From assembly GCA_030686995.1 (NCBI GenBank), contig CM060696.1:116513949-116577948 (forward strand): 64,000 bases of DNA, in the 5' to 3' direction. The notes under the pieces are model-generated. The model saw nothing but the letters and a program-made list of their open reading frames with translations. It ran no database searches and had not been told where the DNA came from. The DNA is from Artemisia argyi. Taxonomy: Eukaryota > Streptophyta > Magnoliopsida > Asterales > Asteraceae. Below, in pieces: positions 1 through 10,840 of this stretch. Made by a program: the position numbers and the translations under genes. The stretch's first letter is position 1. Every line of letters starts with the position of its first letter.

Positions 1-1
1 T

Positions 2-216
2 TGTAGTACTCACTTGGCAACTCATCATCAATCCAATAAAAAGTCCTACATTTTGATCCCTTGTAGTAATTAACACATCCAAAAAAACGTCTTAATGGAA
101 AATCAATGGTTTTTGCAGTTTGTTGTATGACTGGTTCCTCACATTCGCACAATGTGGGTGGATGATCACGACGATGACGGCTATGAATAGAAGATGATGA
201 AGATGCAATTGAATTT
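2..216 (-). pseudogene. GRF-type zinc-finger fragment, runs off window edge
   Basis: Read leftwards from 216, this frame gives a Ser/His/Arg-rich start followed by the spacing of a GRF zinc finger: a CEC pair, then about 25 residues later RRFFGC, then GSKC, then an aromatic stretch ending FYWIDDE. GRF fingers bind single-stranded nucleic acid; in plants they occur in small proteins and beside transposase or nuclease domains. The frame is open upstream to about position 320 but contains no Met: the place where related proteins start (before the Ser run) reads ATT. The 3' part lies outside the window. It may be a broken small gene, or an exon whose start lies further upstream. The domain call rests on cysteine spacing and motif recognition only. 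Confidence 0.55.
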
Positions 217-1140
217 GGATTTTTAATTGTATGATTGAATTTGGGGGTTTTGAAATTAGGGTTTAAATCGATTAGGTTTTTTTGTGTTAGAATTGGGAAA
301 GATATGGTTTTATTAACTTATTTTGGTTAGTGGAAATCCAACGTGTTGTGTACACGTGGCACTGATGTTATCAGTTTCGGTCAAACAAGTTTAGCAGTGC
401 AAAATGAAACAAAACAAAGAAGTATACAACATTAAGTGAAACGGAAATAAGTACACGTACCAAAACAATACATTAGTGAAAGTACGTATTGTACGGCCTA
501 ATCCCTTTTTCTATTGTTTCTCATCTTACCTAAGACAAGAAAAAATATGATATTTAACACATTTTAAAGATTGTCGTAACTTAAATATTAACTATTCTCA
601 ATTTAAATATAGATAATGCTAATGTTATTTTGTTAATGTACAGAAAATTTTATGGTATTTAATTTACATCTTCACATATATAATGCCGTGTGTAATGAGA
701 TAACGAACCATGCATGGAAAGGCACCATAACGTGTAGTCTATTTCTACGGTCGTACGACCACAACAAGAAGTGAGGGTTTTTTCTACCACTCGGTGAGAA
801 GTAAACAAACACCCTAACAGTCTAATTTTAAGCCAGGTGATTTTTCTTAGAATCTTCAATTACATTTTTAATCATTTTAACTTATAGGTACCATAAAACA
901 CATCCCTTTTATTTACACATTCAACATTCTCTTTATATAGTTTCAATTAAAAAGAATGTCTTACGACACTTATAACCAAAACACAAACATCAAAACAACA
1001 TCGACAACGTAACCGAACACCTAATTACACATTCCGCCTCGAACCTTCTCCATCGATTCATTTACAACTATAAATTTTTGTCTACCCATCACTAAGAAAT
1101 ACATCATAACATCACATTCATACCTCTGAAACAACAACAA
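217..1140. other. AT-rich stretch, no gene recognised
   Basis: Only short open frames without recognisable motifs are visible, including a 66-codon minus-strand frame at 659-859. A TATA-like TTTATATAG lies near 931-940, about 200 bases before the small ORF at 1141, so part of this stretch could be promoter and leader, but nothing else supports that. Confidence 0.4.
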
Positions 1141-1332
1141 ATGTACAAAACACAGTACCACGATTCATCGTCACCAACAATGTACCATGATTCATCATCA
1201 CCAATTATGTACCGTGATTCACCATCATCACCACCTCCATACCAGTCTCAACCTTTTTCTCTCGTCCATAATATTGTAAAACCCCTTTGGAGTTTTAGTT
1301 ATACAATTATTTATGTGGTTTTAGATTGTTAA
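1141..1332 (+). CDS. Small Ser/Pro-rich hypothetical ORF with internal repeats
   Basis: This 63-residue frame begins with three near-copies of an eight-residue unit (MYHDSSSP-like: residues 6-13, 14-21 and 22-28), continues through a proline-rich stretch and ends in a hydrophobic tail that could be a membrane segment. At DNA level the unit repeats as ATGTACC(A/G)TGATTCA. A TATA-like element lies about 200 bases upstream. I do not recognise the protein. It may be a short repeat-bearing gene, a first exon, or chance translation of a tandem repeat. No neighbour gives context. Confidence 0.2.
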   Translation: MYKTQYHDSSSPTMYHDSSSPIMYRDSPSSPPPYQSQPFSLVHNIVKPLWSFSYTIIYVVLDC

Positions 1333-2262
1333 TACAGTTTGTGAAAAACTGGAAGAGGAAGTTGAATAGTTTTACCATTTTTAACTCGTTATAACTACTA
1401 TTTTTGAAAAAACTTTGATTCGAGTTCTGTAAAATCAATCAATTGCAATATGAACACAATTACAACAATACTAAGGTAAACAAACTATAAATACTACGAG
1501 ATATGAAAAGTGAGAGATGGAAAGATCAAACCAAGACACCGAGATTTATAGTGGTTCGGTAACAAAGCTCATCTTCGCCCTACTCCACTCCACGAGTACC
1601 CAACTCGAGAGTTCTAAGCACTATGTCAACAAACTTCCTTTAGGCGGAGAAAACCGTACAATGTCGCTTATCACAATTTTCAACACTAAGCTAAATATTG
1701 AGTTCTAATCTAGCTAGTACTAATCTCACTCACGGTCTACGCAATCTTCTTGCAAATCACACAACCTAAAAGATCTACCCGATCTACACATTATCAACAC
1801 AAGCTACACAAGATCTACCCAATCTCTGCACGATCACAATGATCCACACGATCTAACTAAATATAATGACCAACAACTTGATGTATAAGGATACACAACA
1901 AGTACGTAACAAGTGTTACAAGTGCACTAAACTATTATTACAACACTTTGTATATTCTCGATAAGGTGTGTTCTTCTCTTGCACTAGTAGAGGAATGAAG
2001 ATGATCACTGTTAGACATTGAATAAATCCGTAGGTGTAATTTTATTAATGACCATTATTTATAATGGTGAAAACCCTAGATACCCTAAACCCACAAACCC
2101 GGGCTTGAGCCTATTTATCCTCTAACACTTCCTCACAGTCCGAGCGACGAAATCATAAAAGCTCAGACTGGAGTAGTAAACTAGAAAAGAAAAAACATTA
2201 ACATAATAAAACCTAAATATAATCAGACCAAAAAGAAAACGAAACACTTGAGAATTACTTAA
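1333..2262. other. No gene recognised; one hairpin
   Basis: I see no supported coding region. At 2136-2145 and 2161-2170 there is an inverted pair (CAGTCCGAGC / GCTCAGACTG) with 9 of 10 positions matching around a 15-base loop. Confidence 0.35.
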
Positions 2263-2517
2263 CCAACGATCGACTTTAGGCGACTGGTAGCAAAACAGTC
2301 ACCAACGATCGACTTTAGTCGACTGGTAACAAAACAATACCAACGCTTGATCGACTTTAGTCGACTGGTAACAAAACAATACCAACGATCGACTTTAGTC
2401 GACTGGTAACCAATGGTACCAACGATCGATTTTAGTCGACTGGTGACAAAATAGTACCAACAATTGATTTTAGTCGACTGGTGACAAAACAGTACCAACA
2501 ATCGACTTTAGTTAAGG
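2263..2517. repeat. Minisatellite, about 38-bp unit, six full copies plus a partial
   Basis: Units start at 2263, 2302, 2340, 2382, 2419, 2457 and 2495 (last one partial), each beginning CCAACGATCGA or a close variant. Most units contain TCGAC-TTTA-GTCGA, a five-base stem with a four-base loop, and a GTCGAC palindrome. The third unit has four extra bases. Divergence rises towards the right end, where CGATCG becomes CAATTG or CAATCG. The minus strand stays open across the array, giving a repetitive 80-residue frame, which is best seen as a by-product of the repeat. Confidence 0.9.
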
Positions 2518-2539
2518 AACATAACGTGATCCAAGATTT

Positions 2540-2727
2540 TCTCAAGATTACAACGTAACTACACCTCAAGATTACGGCGTAAGTGGAAACCCTAAGGAGT
2601 TATGGCGTAACCAACATCACAACTACGTCGTAGCCAATGTTAATGGATAAGATCGTTTCACGATAACACTAGTTACGGCATAACCAACTCTTTGGGTTAC
2701 GCCATAGCTGTGTCGGGCCTATAAATA
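2540..2727 (+). promoter_or_regulatory. Cluster of TACG-type palindromes ahead of a TATA box
   Basis: Six imperfect copies of a GTTACGnCGTAACC-like palindrome occur at about 2543, 2569, 2599, 2621, 2672 and 2695. They are followed by TATAAATA at 2720-2727. The layout (short palindromes, then TATA box, then a CA-rich leader) looks like the promoter of an LTR or a small gene. The motif resembles the TTACGCGTAA array in the copia leader at 40401-41043, but spacing and flanks differ. No downstream gene is identified. Confidence 0.35.
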
Positions 2728-3505
2728 CCAGCCCCAAACTCTGCATTTGACACAACTTTTCTCACCACACAAGTCAGAAAACAAAGGGGTATTTAGAGAT
2801 GCATTCTATAGCAGCATACGGAGTATTCCCAAGGGAGAGATCACACCTACAACACCATAAGTTTTAGCTTTTTCATTATTTAATTTACATTTTGAATTCA
2901 TGTCTTCTCTAAACATTGATTTGAGTGTTATTATTAATATGATCGGCTAACACCTTCGGTGCTAGCCTAGTTATGATTCCTTTATTGTTTTGATTATGTT
3001 TTCGTACTTTTCATAATGCTTCTAGTGTGTGCATGCTTAATTTACCATAGATCCTTTAGCTGCGGTAGTTTTGAAGAACCGGTTATACTTGGTAGTTAGG
3101 TTTCGTGGGAAATGGTTGGGATGACAACTAACATATTCCCTTCTGTGCAAATAGACCAAAAGACCACCTTCCAGGTTGGATAAACTTAAGTAATTAGAGG
3201 TGTGGTCTAAGATCTGAGAGGCCGGGCCACACCAAGATAAATGTAGCATGTAGTGGTACTTAGTGACTCAAACTAGTCTACCGTACGTCGGCTTACTTAC
3301 AGAGGTGGTTCATACTAAATTTGATTTTAGATCTAGTGGCAGTTCATAAGGTGTTGAAGTTTCTTTGTCTTGTTTTTTCTCCCCATCAGAAGTTTATTGA
3401 GATAGAGATGGTTCATAAGGTACATGTTGCTCTAACAAAATTGGTGATATTTGTTGTGGAATATTAGATGTTCATACTAAATTTGATTTTAGATCTAGTG
3501 GCAAT
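2728..3505. other. No gene recognised; contains a 39-bp direct repeat
   Basis: A 39-base sequence starting GTTCATACTAAATTTG occurs at 3308-3346 and again at 3470-3508 with one visible mismatch, 162 bases apart. The rest has no long open frame and no motif I recognise. Confidence 0.5.
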
Positions 3506-3896
3506 TCAGTGAAATCTGGCAAAGTACGGTTGTTTGAATGGTGGTTTCTCACCAATACCATTTGCTTTGTGAGTAGATGTTGAACCATCCATCATAATAC
3601 TTTCAATCCAATGCACAAGAATCAACATGGTGTTGGCTATTTTTGAGACTTGCCCTTTTAGAAGTGCTTGATCCTTTGATAGAACATCCAAGAGCTTGTA
3701 ATCGTCCCTCATCTCCTTCTTTGATGGAACAATCTGTTCTATCTACTTGTGTGGAATTCCGTTGAAAAGGTTTGAAAGTGGATACATTCTCCTGAGTCAG
3801 ACTAGCCAGAAGTGAAGAGAATAATGTTTGAACACATTTGGCTAAATCAACAATACGATTTGAATACAAAATGGTAGAAGATGGTCCTAAATCCAT
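3506..3896 (-). pseudogene. Frameshifted, unrecognised coding fragment
   Basis: Two overlapping minus-strand frames, 3896-3603 (97 codons) and 3712-3506 (68 codons), read as successive parts of one protein joined by a frameshift near 3712. The first has an amphipathic stretch rich in Leu and Ser; the second has a Lys/Asp/Leu-rich helical segment. I do not recognise the family. It continues directly from the coding-like left arm of the inverted repeat (3874-4570), so both may come from the same broken transposon-associated gene. Confidence 0.3.
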
Positions 3897-4570
3897 CCAT
3901 CTTCGCCATTAACTTCATTAACTTCTCAGGGGTTTTTGTTCAACCTCGTCTTCATCTTCATCAAGTAGAGACACAACCTGTTTCTGCGATTGATTTTGAT
4001 ATGGCATTTTTTTATTTCGCTTAAATGGTGCCATTGGAACATCATCATCAACAGTATCTTACATGTAAAATTATAATTTAGTTAGTTGAATATGTGAAAG
4101 ATGAATACAATAGTAAACTATAAGGTATAAAGATAGAAATTTTGTGTGTGATTACATGTTCATCAGGTTGTTGATTTGGAATATTGGTATGAACAATGAC
4201 ATGTCTATCATTTTGTTCAGCAGTGTTCTCGGAATCCGAAACTTCATTTGGGAAATCGACATCATCAATGATAATCACATCGTTCAATTTCCAGCACTTC
4301 AAGTTATCTTCACATTTTCGTTTCTTGAGTGCAATTGTGGTTTCATTGAGAAAGTTGTTTGGAAGATTAAATAGGAAGGGATAGTCTTGATTGTTTGCTA
4401 TTATAATGATATATCAAGTATAGATATAATGAGAGTGATAGTGAGAAATGAGATTGGAGTGATAGTGCAATAAGTATAGGTTGTCTGGCTTTATATAGAG
4501 TCACCAAGTGTGAAAACTGGCAGCAATTTTTAAAACTCAAAAGTAGCAAGTAAATGTTCAAAGTTTGTTA
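3874..4570 (-). repeat. Left arm of large imperfect inverted repeat, with gene-like content
   Basis: The reverse complement of this arm matches 4850-5530 almost throughout. In order it holds a TATA-like CTATATAAAG, a frame containing ALKKRKCEDNLKCWK and the acidic VIIIDDVDFPNE (open here at 4302-4078), an AT-rich intron-like gap, and a second acidic piece with SLLDEDEDEVE. The frame is better preserved here than in the right arm. The product is not recognised. With its sister arm it forms a head-to-head pair around the (TA)n tract. Confidence 0.7.
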
Positions 4571-4779
4571 GCAAAGGTAGATATGTTCTTATCCATAATA
4601 TGTTAAATGGGAAACGTGCCATAATACTTAAACTCAATCACTAAACATTTGGGAAGTTAGTTAAGCCATATTGACTTTAACTTTTATGGCCCAGATTGAT
4701 TTATGAGATGATCGTATGGTAGATAGCCATGTTGACTTTTAATTTATGTGGCTAGATAGATTATCTACCTTTGTTAACA

Positions 4780-4782
<3 letters not shown>

Positions 4783-4851
<69 letters not shown>
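4783..4851. repeat. (TA)n microsatellite at the centre of the inverted repeat
   Basis: About 34 uninterrupted TA units lie between the two inverted arms. The flanks TTTGTTAACAAAC (left) and, in opposite orientation, TTTGTTAGCAAAG (4564-4576) add shorter inverted matches around it. Such a tract would readily extrude as a cruciform, and its length in an assembly may be unreliable. Confidence 0.9.
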
Positions 4852-4854
<3 letters not shown>

Positions 4855-5530
4855 ATTGCTACTTAGGACTTTAAAAAATTGCCGCCATTTTTCACACTTA
4901 GTGACTCTATATAAAGCATGACAATCACGACTTATTGCACTACCATGCTCAATCAAATTTATCACTATCACTCTCATTATATCTAAACTTGTTATCATTA
5001 TAATAGCAAACAATCAAGACTATCCCCTCCTAATCTTCCAAACAACCTCCTCAATGAAACCACAATTGCACTCAAGAAACGAAAATGTCAAGATAACTTG
5101 AAGAACTAGAAATGGAACGATGTGATTGTCATTGACGATGTCGATGTCCCAAATGAAGCTTTAGATTTCGAGAACACTGTTGAACAAAATGATGAACATT
5201 TCATTTTTCATACCAATTTTCCAAATCAACAACCTGATGAATAGCATGTAATCACACACAAAATTTCTATCCTTATACTTTATAGTTTATTATTGTATTC
5301 ATATTTCACATATTAAACTAACAAAAGTATAATTTTACATGTAGGATATTGTTGATGATGACATTCCAATGGCACCAATTAGGCGAAATGAAACACAATA
5401 TCACAATCAATGGCATAAACAAGTTGTGTCGTCTACTTGATGAAGATGAAGACGAGGTTGGAAACAAAAAAAACGTGGGAAGTCAATGAAGTTGATGACA
5501 AAGATGAATGGATTTTGGACCATCTTCTAC
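4850..5530 (+). repeat. Right arm of large imperfect inverted repeat, decayed gene copy
   Basis: This is the plus-strand counterpart of 3874-4570: CTATATAAAG near 4910, then the ALKKRKC-type frame near 5060-5110, which meets a TAG soon after where the left arm has an open codon. The acidic VIDDVDVPNEA segment and the intron-like gap follow, then the DEDEDE segment near 5440. Similarity stops abruptly after CATCTTCTAC at 5530; an 83-codon frame (5437-5688) runs on into unmatched sequence. This copy looks older or less constrained than the left arm. Confidence 0.7.
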
Positions 5531-5790
5531 TAATTTCAATGACTACGAATAATGGTTCTTTTGAATTCAAATTTGGAGTTGCGGCATTTAGAAGCTCTCG
5601 TGCTTTATATATCCAACACTTAGCCTACCAGTTGGAGCTAAAACATGTGTACTTTTCACGGATCATGTGGGATTCTATTATGCCGTGAGAACCACGAAGA
5701 AAGTACCACACAGTAAAAACCACTAATGCACCTAACGCAATTATGAATACACAATGTCCATGTCATGCACACATACCTCTTGAAGTTTGA

Positions 5791-6342
5791 TCATAGACCT
5801 TGAAGTACTTCTTTGTATACAACTTTTGTTGTAGTTTTAGAGACATTACCATCCTGATCACAAATGACAACCTTCAAACCTTTCTTGCTTTTTACTCTTG
5901 AAACAACAATGTATAGTTGTCCATGTGTGAAAATAGTACGCGGAAAGTACAAACCAACTTTAGAAAGGGATTGACCTTGGCTTTTGTTGATTCTCATGGC
6001 AAATGAAACTGAGATAGGATATCGTTTTCTGACAATCTTAAGATGCAAACGCTTGTCTGACGTCGTAATTCGCAACTTTGGTATAATCACCTTTTTTCCA
6101 AAGTTGGTTCCGTTAATGATTTGCGCATGAATAGAAGTTCTTGTTAATTTAAGAACTTGCAGTCTTGTCCCATTACGTAAACCATTTGCTTGGTCTGTAT
6201 TTTGCAACAACTAAACAGACTAATCTATGTCACCACGTTCACTTTAATTGACATTGTCGTAACTTAAGTAAAAAATTTCTTCCCTTGGAAATTTGTCCAA
6301 CTGATGACTGTTTATAGTGTCCACGATTTCATTGGTGGGAGC
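5791..6342 (-). pseudogene. Helitron PIF1-type helicase, C-terminal remnant
   Basis: Read leftwards from 6342, the sequence first gives a LAPTNEIVD segment, then a stretch with stops near 6210-6250, then an open 139-residue frame (6210-5791). The frame holds NGLRNGTRL, FAMRINKSQGQSL and HGQLYIVVSRVKS, the hallmark C-terminal blocks of the RepHel helicase of plant Helitrons (helicase motifs V-VI region), and ends at the natural-looking tail VVYKEVL. The Rep domain and the ATP-binding half are absent. The left part is clean; the right part has at least two in-frame stops before the remnant is cut off at 6342/6343, where LTR sequence begins. It is non-functional here. Confidence 0.85.
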
Positions 6343-7344
6343 AAGAACCATACGAACCCAACATGTTTCACCACTCTTTTATTTATTTGGCTTAGTGCAT
6401 AGGTTTTAATAAATTTCAAGCTGTGTCAATATGCATGTTTATTAGTTGATTAATAGAGGTTACCAAGTCTTTATATTATGTTCATACTATGATTTCATGT
6501 GGACTGTTTTAAACGTTTACAAGCATGCAGCCGAAAGAAAAGATTGAATACGATCGAACATCAATGAGTAAATATAATCGAACAAGGTTGGGAGGTTACC
6601 CTCGAAGCAGGACACGACAAGGAAGAACAACATAAAGTCGATTAGTAGCTCCTATCCCAGCCGAAACACAACTGAACCACCACTCGATCAGCTTACAAAA
6701 CCTACGAACATTACCTCCCTTTTCGAACAGTTTTAACTCGTGAGCATAGACCCTATTCGAAATAGCAGCATCACGTCTAAAATCACCGCCAAACCGCCGA
6801 TTAAACACCACCTTTGGAACCTCCAAAGCCGACCATGTTCACAATCCTTTCTTGCCTTTCTTTTTGGTTCGATCAGAATGTGGAAAATTTAGGGACCATG
6901 CTAGCCGCCGTTTTCTTCTTGTTTTTGGTTTTAGGGTTTTAGAATTGTTTTAAGTTGTGTGTGTTAAATATTTGAGGGACACGGTTAATTAAAACCGTGT
7001 GAAGGGGGAGTCAAAGTAGGAAATTCACGAGATTAGTGGGATTATGATGGAGTCATACCAAATTTACCTCAATCATGTATGTAGCCTAGTTATGGTTATA
7101 GTTCATTCATACATGCCATAAAATTAGGCCATAGACTCTATTTAGGCGTATAAATGTTTTCTTAGAATGTACAAAATGCATAAGTTCTATTATCGTATAA
7201 ACGTTTATGGTTCAAATATTAACGAATTAATTACGTAGGTTAAAATCGGAATGAAATGTTTCAGATTATATAACGTCTCTTCAAAAGTTCAAATTTGAGG
7301 AGTATTTTGGGTATTTTAGATGTTCGAAATATCTAGGTTTTACA
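6343..7344 (-). repeat. Truncated 3' LTR of the outer element
   Basis: It matches 25929-26930 with about nine visible differences. On the minus strand it starts TGTAAAACCTAG next to the polypurine tract and is cut off at 6343, fused to helicase sequence. GTTCTT occurs on both sides of the junction, suggesting a deletion through short homology. It contains a 76-codon minus-strand frame (6826-6596), also open in the other LTR at 26412-26182 with a few substitutions; it has no known motif. Confidence 0.8.
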
Positions 7345-7345
7345 A

Positions 7346-7357
7346 TTCTTCCCCTCT
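7346..7357 (-). other. Polypurine tract of the outer element
   Basis: The minus strand reads AGAGGGGAAGAA one base before the LTR start TGTAAAACC, the position expected for the plus-strand DNA primer of reverse transcription. Confidence 0.7.
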
Positions 7358-9160
7358 AAAAATAAAATTTTCGTCCGCGAAAATTGAAGGGAAAATGAAT
7401 CGAAACACAATGGACTGTGAACGTAAATGTGGATGAATTGTTTCTCATGACTCGATCTTGTCGATCAAAATAGCTTCGGTACAAGGAAAACGTAGGATTC
7501 GACGGACATTTCGTCAGTGGAATAGGAATAGACAAATCAGATGAGAGCGTATCGAATTATAGCAAACATGAGGGTGATATATATGTTTAACTCTTCAGAT
7601 TCTCAAATAACCTTTCAAAGGTATTCTCATAAACTAACCAATCATGTTTCTCAGAATCCAAAATCCCATATCTTAACTCATGGCAGATCATAATGAAACA
7701 GATTCAACGGATGTGAAGCGTACATATAGCATAAAATAGGTGTACTCCTTCATAGTAACAGATCGGATCCATACTGACAGACACAGATTGTTTGGTAACA
7801 AAAAACGGCAGAAAGCTCGTATCAAGTCGTATGGCGATAAGGCGGGTCAAACGTACAGATCGAAAGAATTCTAAAGTCTCACTATTCGCAGATAGTCGCA
7901 AACAAAAACATAGATCTAAGGCTCCTCTAAGGCACTTCTCAAGACATCCTATGAACACAACAAGTGCACGTTATATGATGTAAGTATTATCACGTTGGCC
8001 AGGCGTCATAATACTAGCATCATATAAATATGCCCTCATGATGGTCATACTTTATCTTAATCAGTGAAACAATTCTACAAATCCACCTAACAGTCTCACT
8101 AACTCCTGGGTTAGTCCTATTCAAAGATCAATAACAAACGATGTCGGCAAAACAAATGAAGCTCGAAAAGACGTAACAAAGTCAAACAATCATCATCAGA
8201 AAGAAACATGTCGCCAAGTCATCAATTCTTCCATCATAAAGTTCTTTAAGAAATTCTTCCTCTCAAAATCTTCTTATGTCCAAATAATCAGTCTTCGTCC
8301 GTCTTCCAATCTGAGAGGGAAATGGAATCATTAACTTGAGTTTGATTTCCTCAAGCCTTCCGTAGTTCTTCTTGGAATGTGAGTGAGTAATGTGAATTTC
8401 TAGAACGATCTTCAATCTCCTCATCATCCAGTCTGCTTCCTCTCTCAATTCGTCTTAGTACAACTAAAATGAATAGGGAAGTGAGATTGCATGTCTTCAT
8501 CGGCTCCGGGTTCGCCATCTTGACCAGGTTCTTGTGTTCTGCACGTCAACTCTTCCGTCTTGCGAGGAATGCCTTCAACTCTTCAGGGTAGTCACCATTG
8601 TTTGTCATCTTCAGGTTCTATCCAACTCCGTCTTCTGCTAGATAACTTGGTGGTTCAATAGGAATAATATGCGGGAAAACTCAGGGTGCCAAAATAATTC
8701 TCAAGATAAGTTTCATTTCTCGGTGTACAAAATAGGTGTAAGAGGACTTCATAAATGCGAAATATTTCAAAACACCAAGAGTAAGACATAGTAGAACAGT
8801 CGTCAGCATCTCGAATGCTTAAGAAACCAATTCATATCAAAATCAAATCCAAGTTGACTATCCAAAGAAAAGACAGATCAAAACCCTTATCGTTCAAAGT
8901 AAAAGGAAATACTCTTATACCCGTGGTTAAACACCACCAGTTTTCTCAAAGATGGATAAAGCAAAATCAAATAACGTCGGAAAACGTTCAATAGATTACC
9001 AAAAGCAAAAAGGCGATCATAAAGTGCATCAATGTATCCTCGTCATGTAGATCCTCAAAACGTCCGAAGAGATATCAAAAGGATTAACACTAAGGTTAGA
9101 GATCAAAGATAAAATCAAAATAGTATTTTGCATTTCCATGCAATCTTAAATGCCTTCAGA
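7358..9160 (-). other. Interior of outer element, no coding domain recognised
   Basis: Both strands are closed by frequent stops; the longest frames (84 codons at 7958-7704, 61 codons at 8448-8263) show no gag, protease, reverse transcriptase or integrase motif. Near 7360-7400 the minus strand resembles the untranslated tail that follows pol in gypsy elements. I see no gene here. Confidence 0.5.
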
Positions 9161-9557
9161 CTTACTGTGACAACCGGCAATTTAGGGAGCTATTTTGAAA
9201 ACCCGCATTACGTTAAAGTTCGTTTATAAATTTTAATTGGAATTTTTATTCGTAACGAACTTGTAAGACCAATTTTATGGATAATTATATTTTATGTCAT
9301 TATGGGATTCGAGATTTATTTTAATGATTCGTTATGGAATTTACTTGATGATGTATTTTTAAATTCTCACTTGGTACTACGTTGACTCCGGCACTAGGTT
9401 TACCTAACGGGAAATTTTATGACTCGTTTTACGAGTCCGACTACATTTAATTATTTACGGGATGTGTTCATGGGATATTAAAAGTTTGAAATGAGTTCGG
9501 GTCTCGGGCCGTATGTTTCACATTTACCCATTTGTACCCACTCAAAATTACTAGTAA

Positions 9558-9666
<109 letters not shown>

Positions 9667-10189
9667 TAAAACTTTTATAAAAAAAATAATAATAATAAAA
9701 GAGTTAACTACATAGGGTCCTTGTTTGGTTCGGTTCTCACACAACACCAACACCCTCACTCTCACACATCTCTCTCTCTCTCATTCTTCTTCTTGACAAA
9801 ACCCTAGCCGCCCCCTTTATTTCCGGCCATCACCACTGCCACCGCCGGCCACCACTCAACACCACCACCATTTTCTAATTCCCCATCACCTAATCTCTTA
9901 GATCTACTACTCCACGCGCCCTAGAACTCCTTTTTACCTCACGAATCACCACCATTTTCACCACTATTCGTTGTTTTTGGAAGGGTTATCACAGTTTCGA
10001 GTTTGTAGTTCGAAGGTGAGACGAGTTTACTCGTATTTTTGATAAAAACGTGACCCTTGGTCACGACATGATGAGATCCGATTGGGTTTTTCATATTAAA
10101 AACGTGATATACGTATGGGTTTTTTATGGAAACTCGTTTTCTTAAAAGGTTTGGTATCCGGGTTGGTTGTTCTTGTTGGTTGATTCGAA

Positions 10190-10840
10190 CCGTGAGTCTA
10201 TGACTCACGGCTTGGGTGTTAATCCGAGCCATGGTGGTCGATTACTTGTTTTTTTGGGTCTTGTTTATGGCTCTTGTTATTGCTTGCGTTGGATTATTTG
10301 GTTCGACTCATTGGAGTCACGGCTCGATGCCGTGTATAGTTTATTGTTGCCGAGACCCGTGTGGTCGATTTGGCATTTGGAGTGCTCCTTGGAGCCGTAT
10401 ATGTGAACCTTTGATGCTTGGTTCGAGCCATTTGTGGCTCGTGGTGTGTACCGCGACTCAATTGAGTCGAGTAGACTCGGGTTTGGCTTGGTAAACCATC
10501 CCGAATGTGACCTTGGTTATATGTTTTTCCTTATTATTTTGATTGTTAACTTGGTTTTGGATTTGGCTTGGTCGATTATTTTTGTCCGAATACTTGTGGG
10601 TCGAGACCACGTTTGGTCTCGACAATGGATATTGGTATTGAAAAGTTGTTGACGAAAAGTATTATTGGGGACCGATTGTGAGACGGTCACTTAGAATGAC
10701 GGAGATAGGTTAGTCGGGTGCCGTAGTCGGACCCTATTGTTGTAGTACGTGGATTGGGATTGTTTTGGACGGAGATGTATTGATTTTTATGACATTTGCA
10801 TATTATTTTGGACTTGGACAATGAGCCGAGAGTCATGACT
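10190..10840 (+). promoter_or_regulatory. Series of short perfect palindromes in the LTR
   Basis: Perfect stems occur at 10190-10210 (9-bp arms, 3-nt loop), 10305-10318 (5 bp, 4 nt), 10318-10334 (6 bp, 5 nt), 10424-10441 (7 bp, 4 nt), 10454-10469 (16-bp uninterrupted palindrome), 10600-10623 (10 bp, 4 nt) and 10831-10840 (10-bp palindrome). Several share the core GACTC/GAGTC. The set recurs in the 3' LTR; there the first stem has lost two pairs. They may be protein-binding sites or RNA hairpins. Confidence 0.6.

Noticed and set aside
2009..2127. Miniature LTR starting TGTTAGA and ending TCTAACA
   Set aside because: Only 119 bp, with no matching target duplication, primer site or second copy.
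2263..2517. CRISPR-like array
   Set aside because: The repeats are contiguous with no unique spacers and the context is plant DNA; it is a minisatellite.
5791..6342. Functional Helitron helicase gene
   Set aside because: Only the C-terminal part remains, with stops and an abrupt truncation.
10167..10652. Overlapping 70-90-codon frames in the gypsy LTR, repeated at 20355-20795
   Set aside because: They overlap in different frames across the hairpin cluster, have no motif, and differ in start and length between LTRs.
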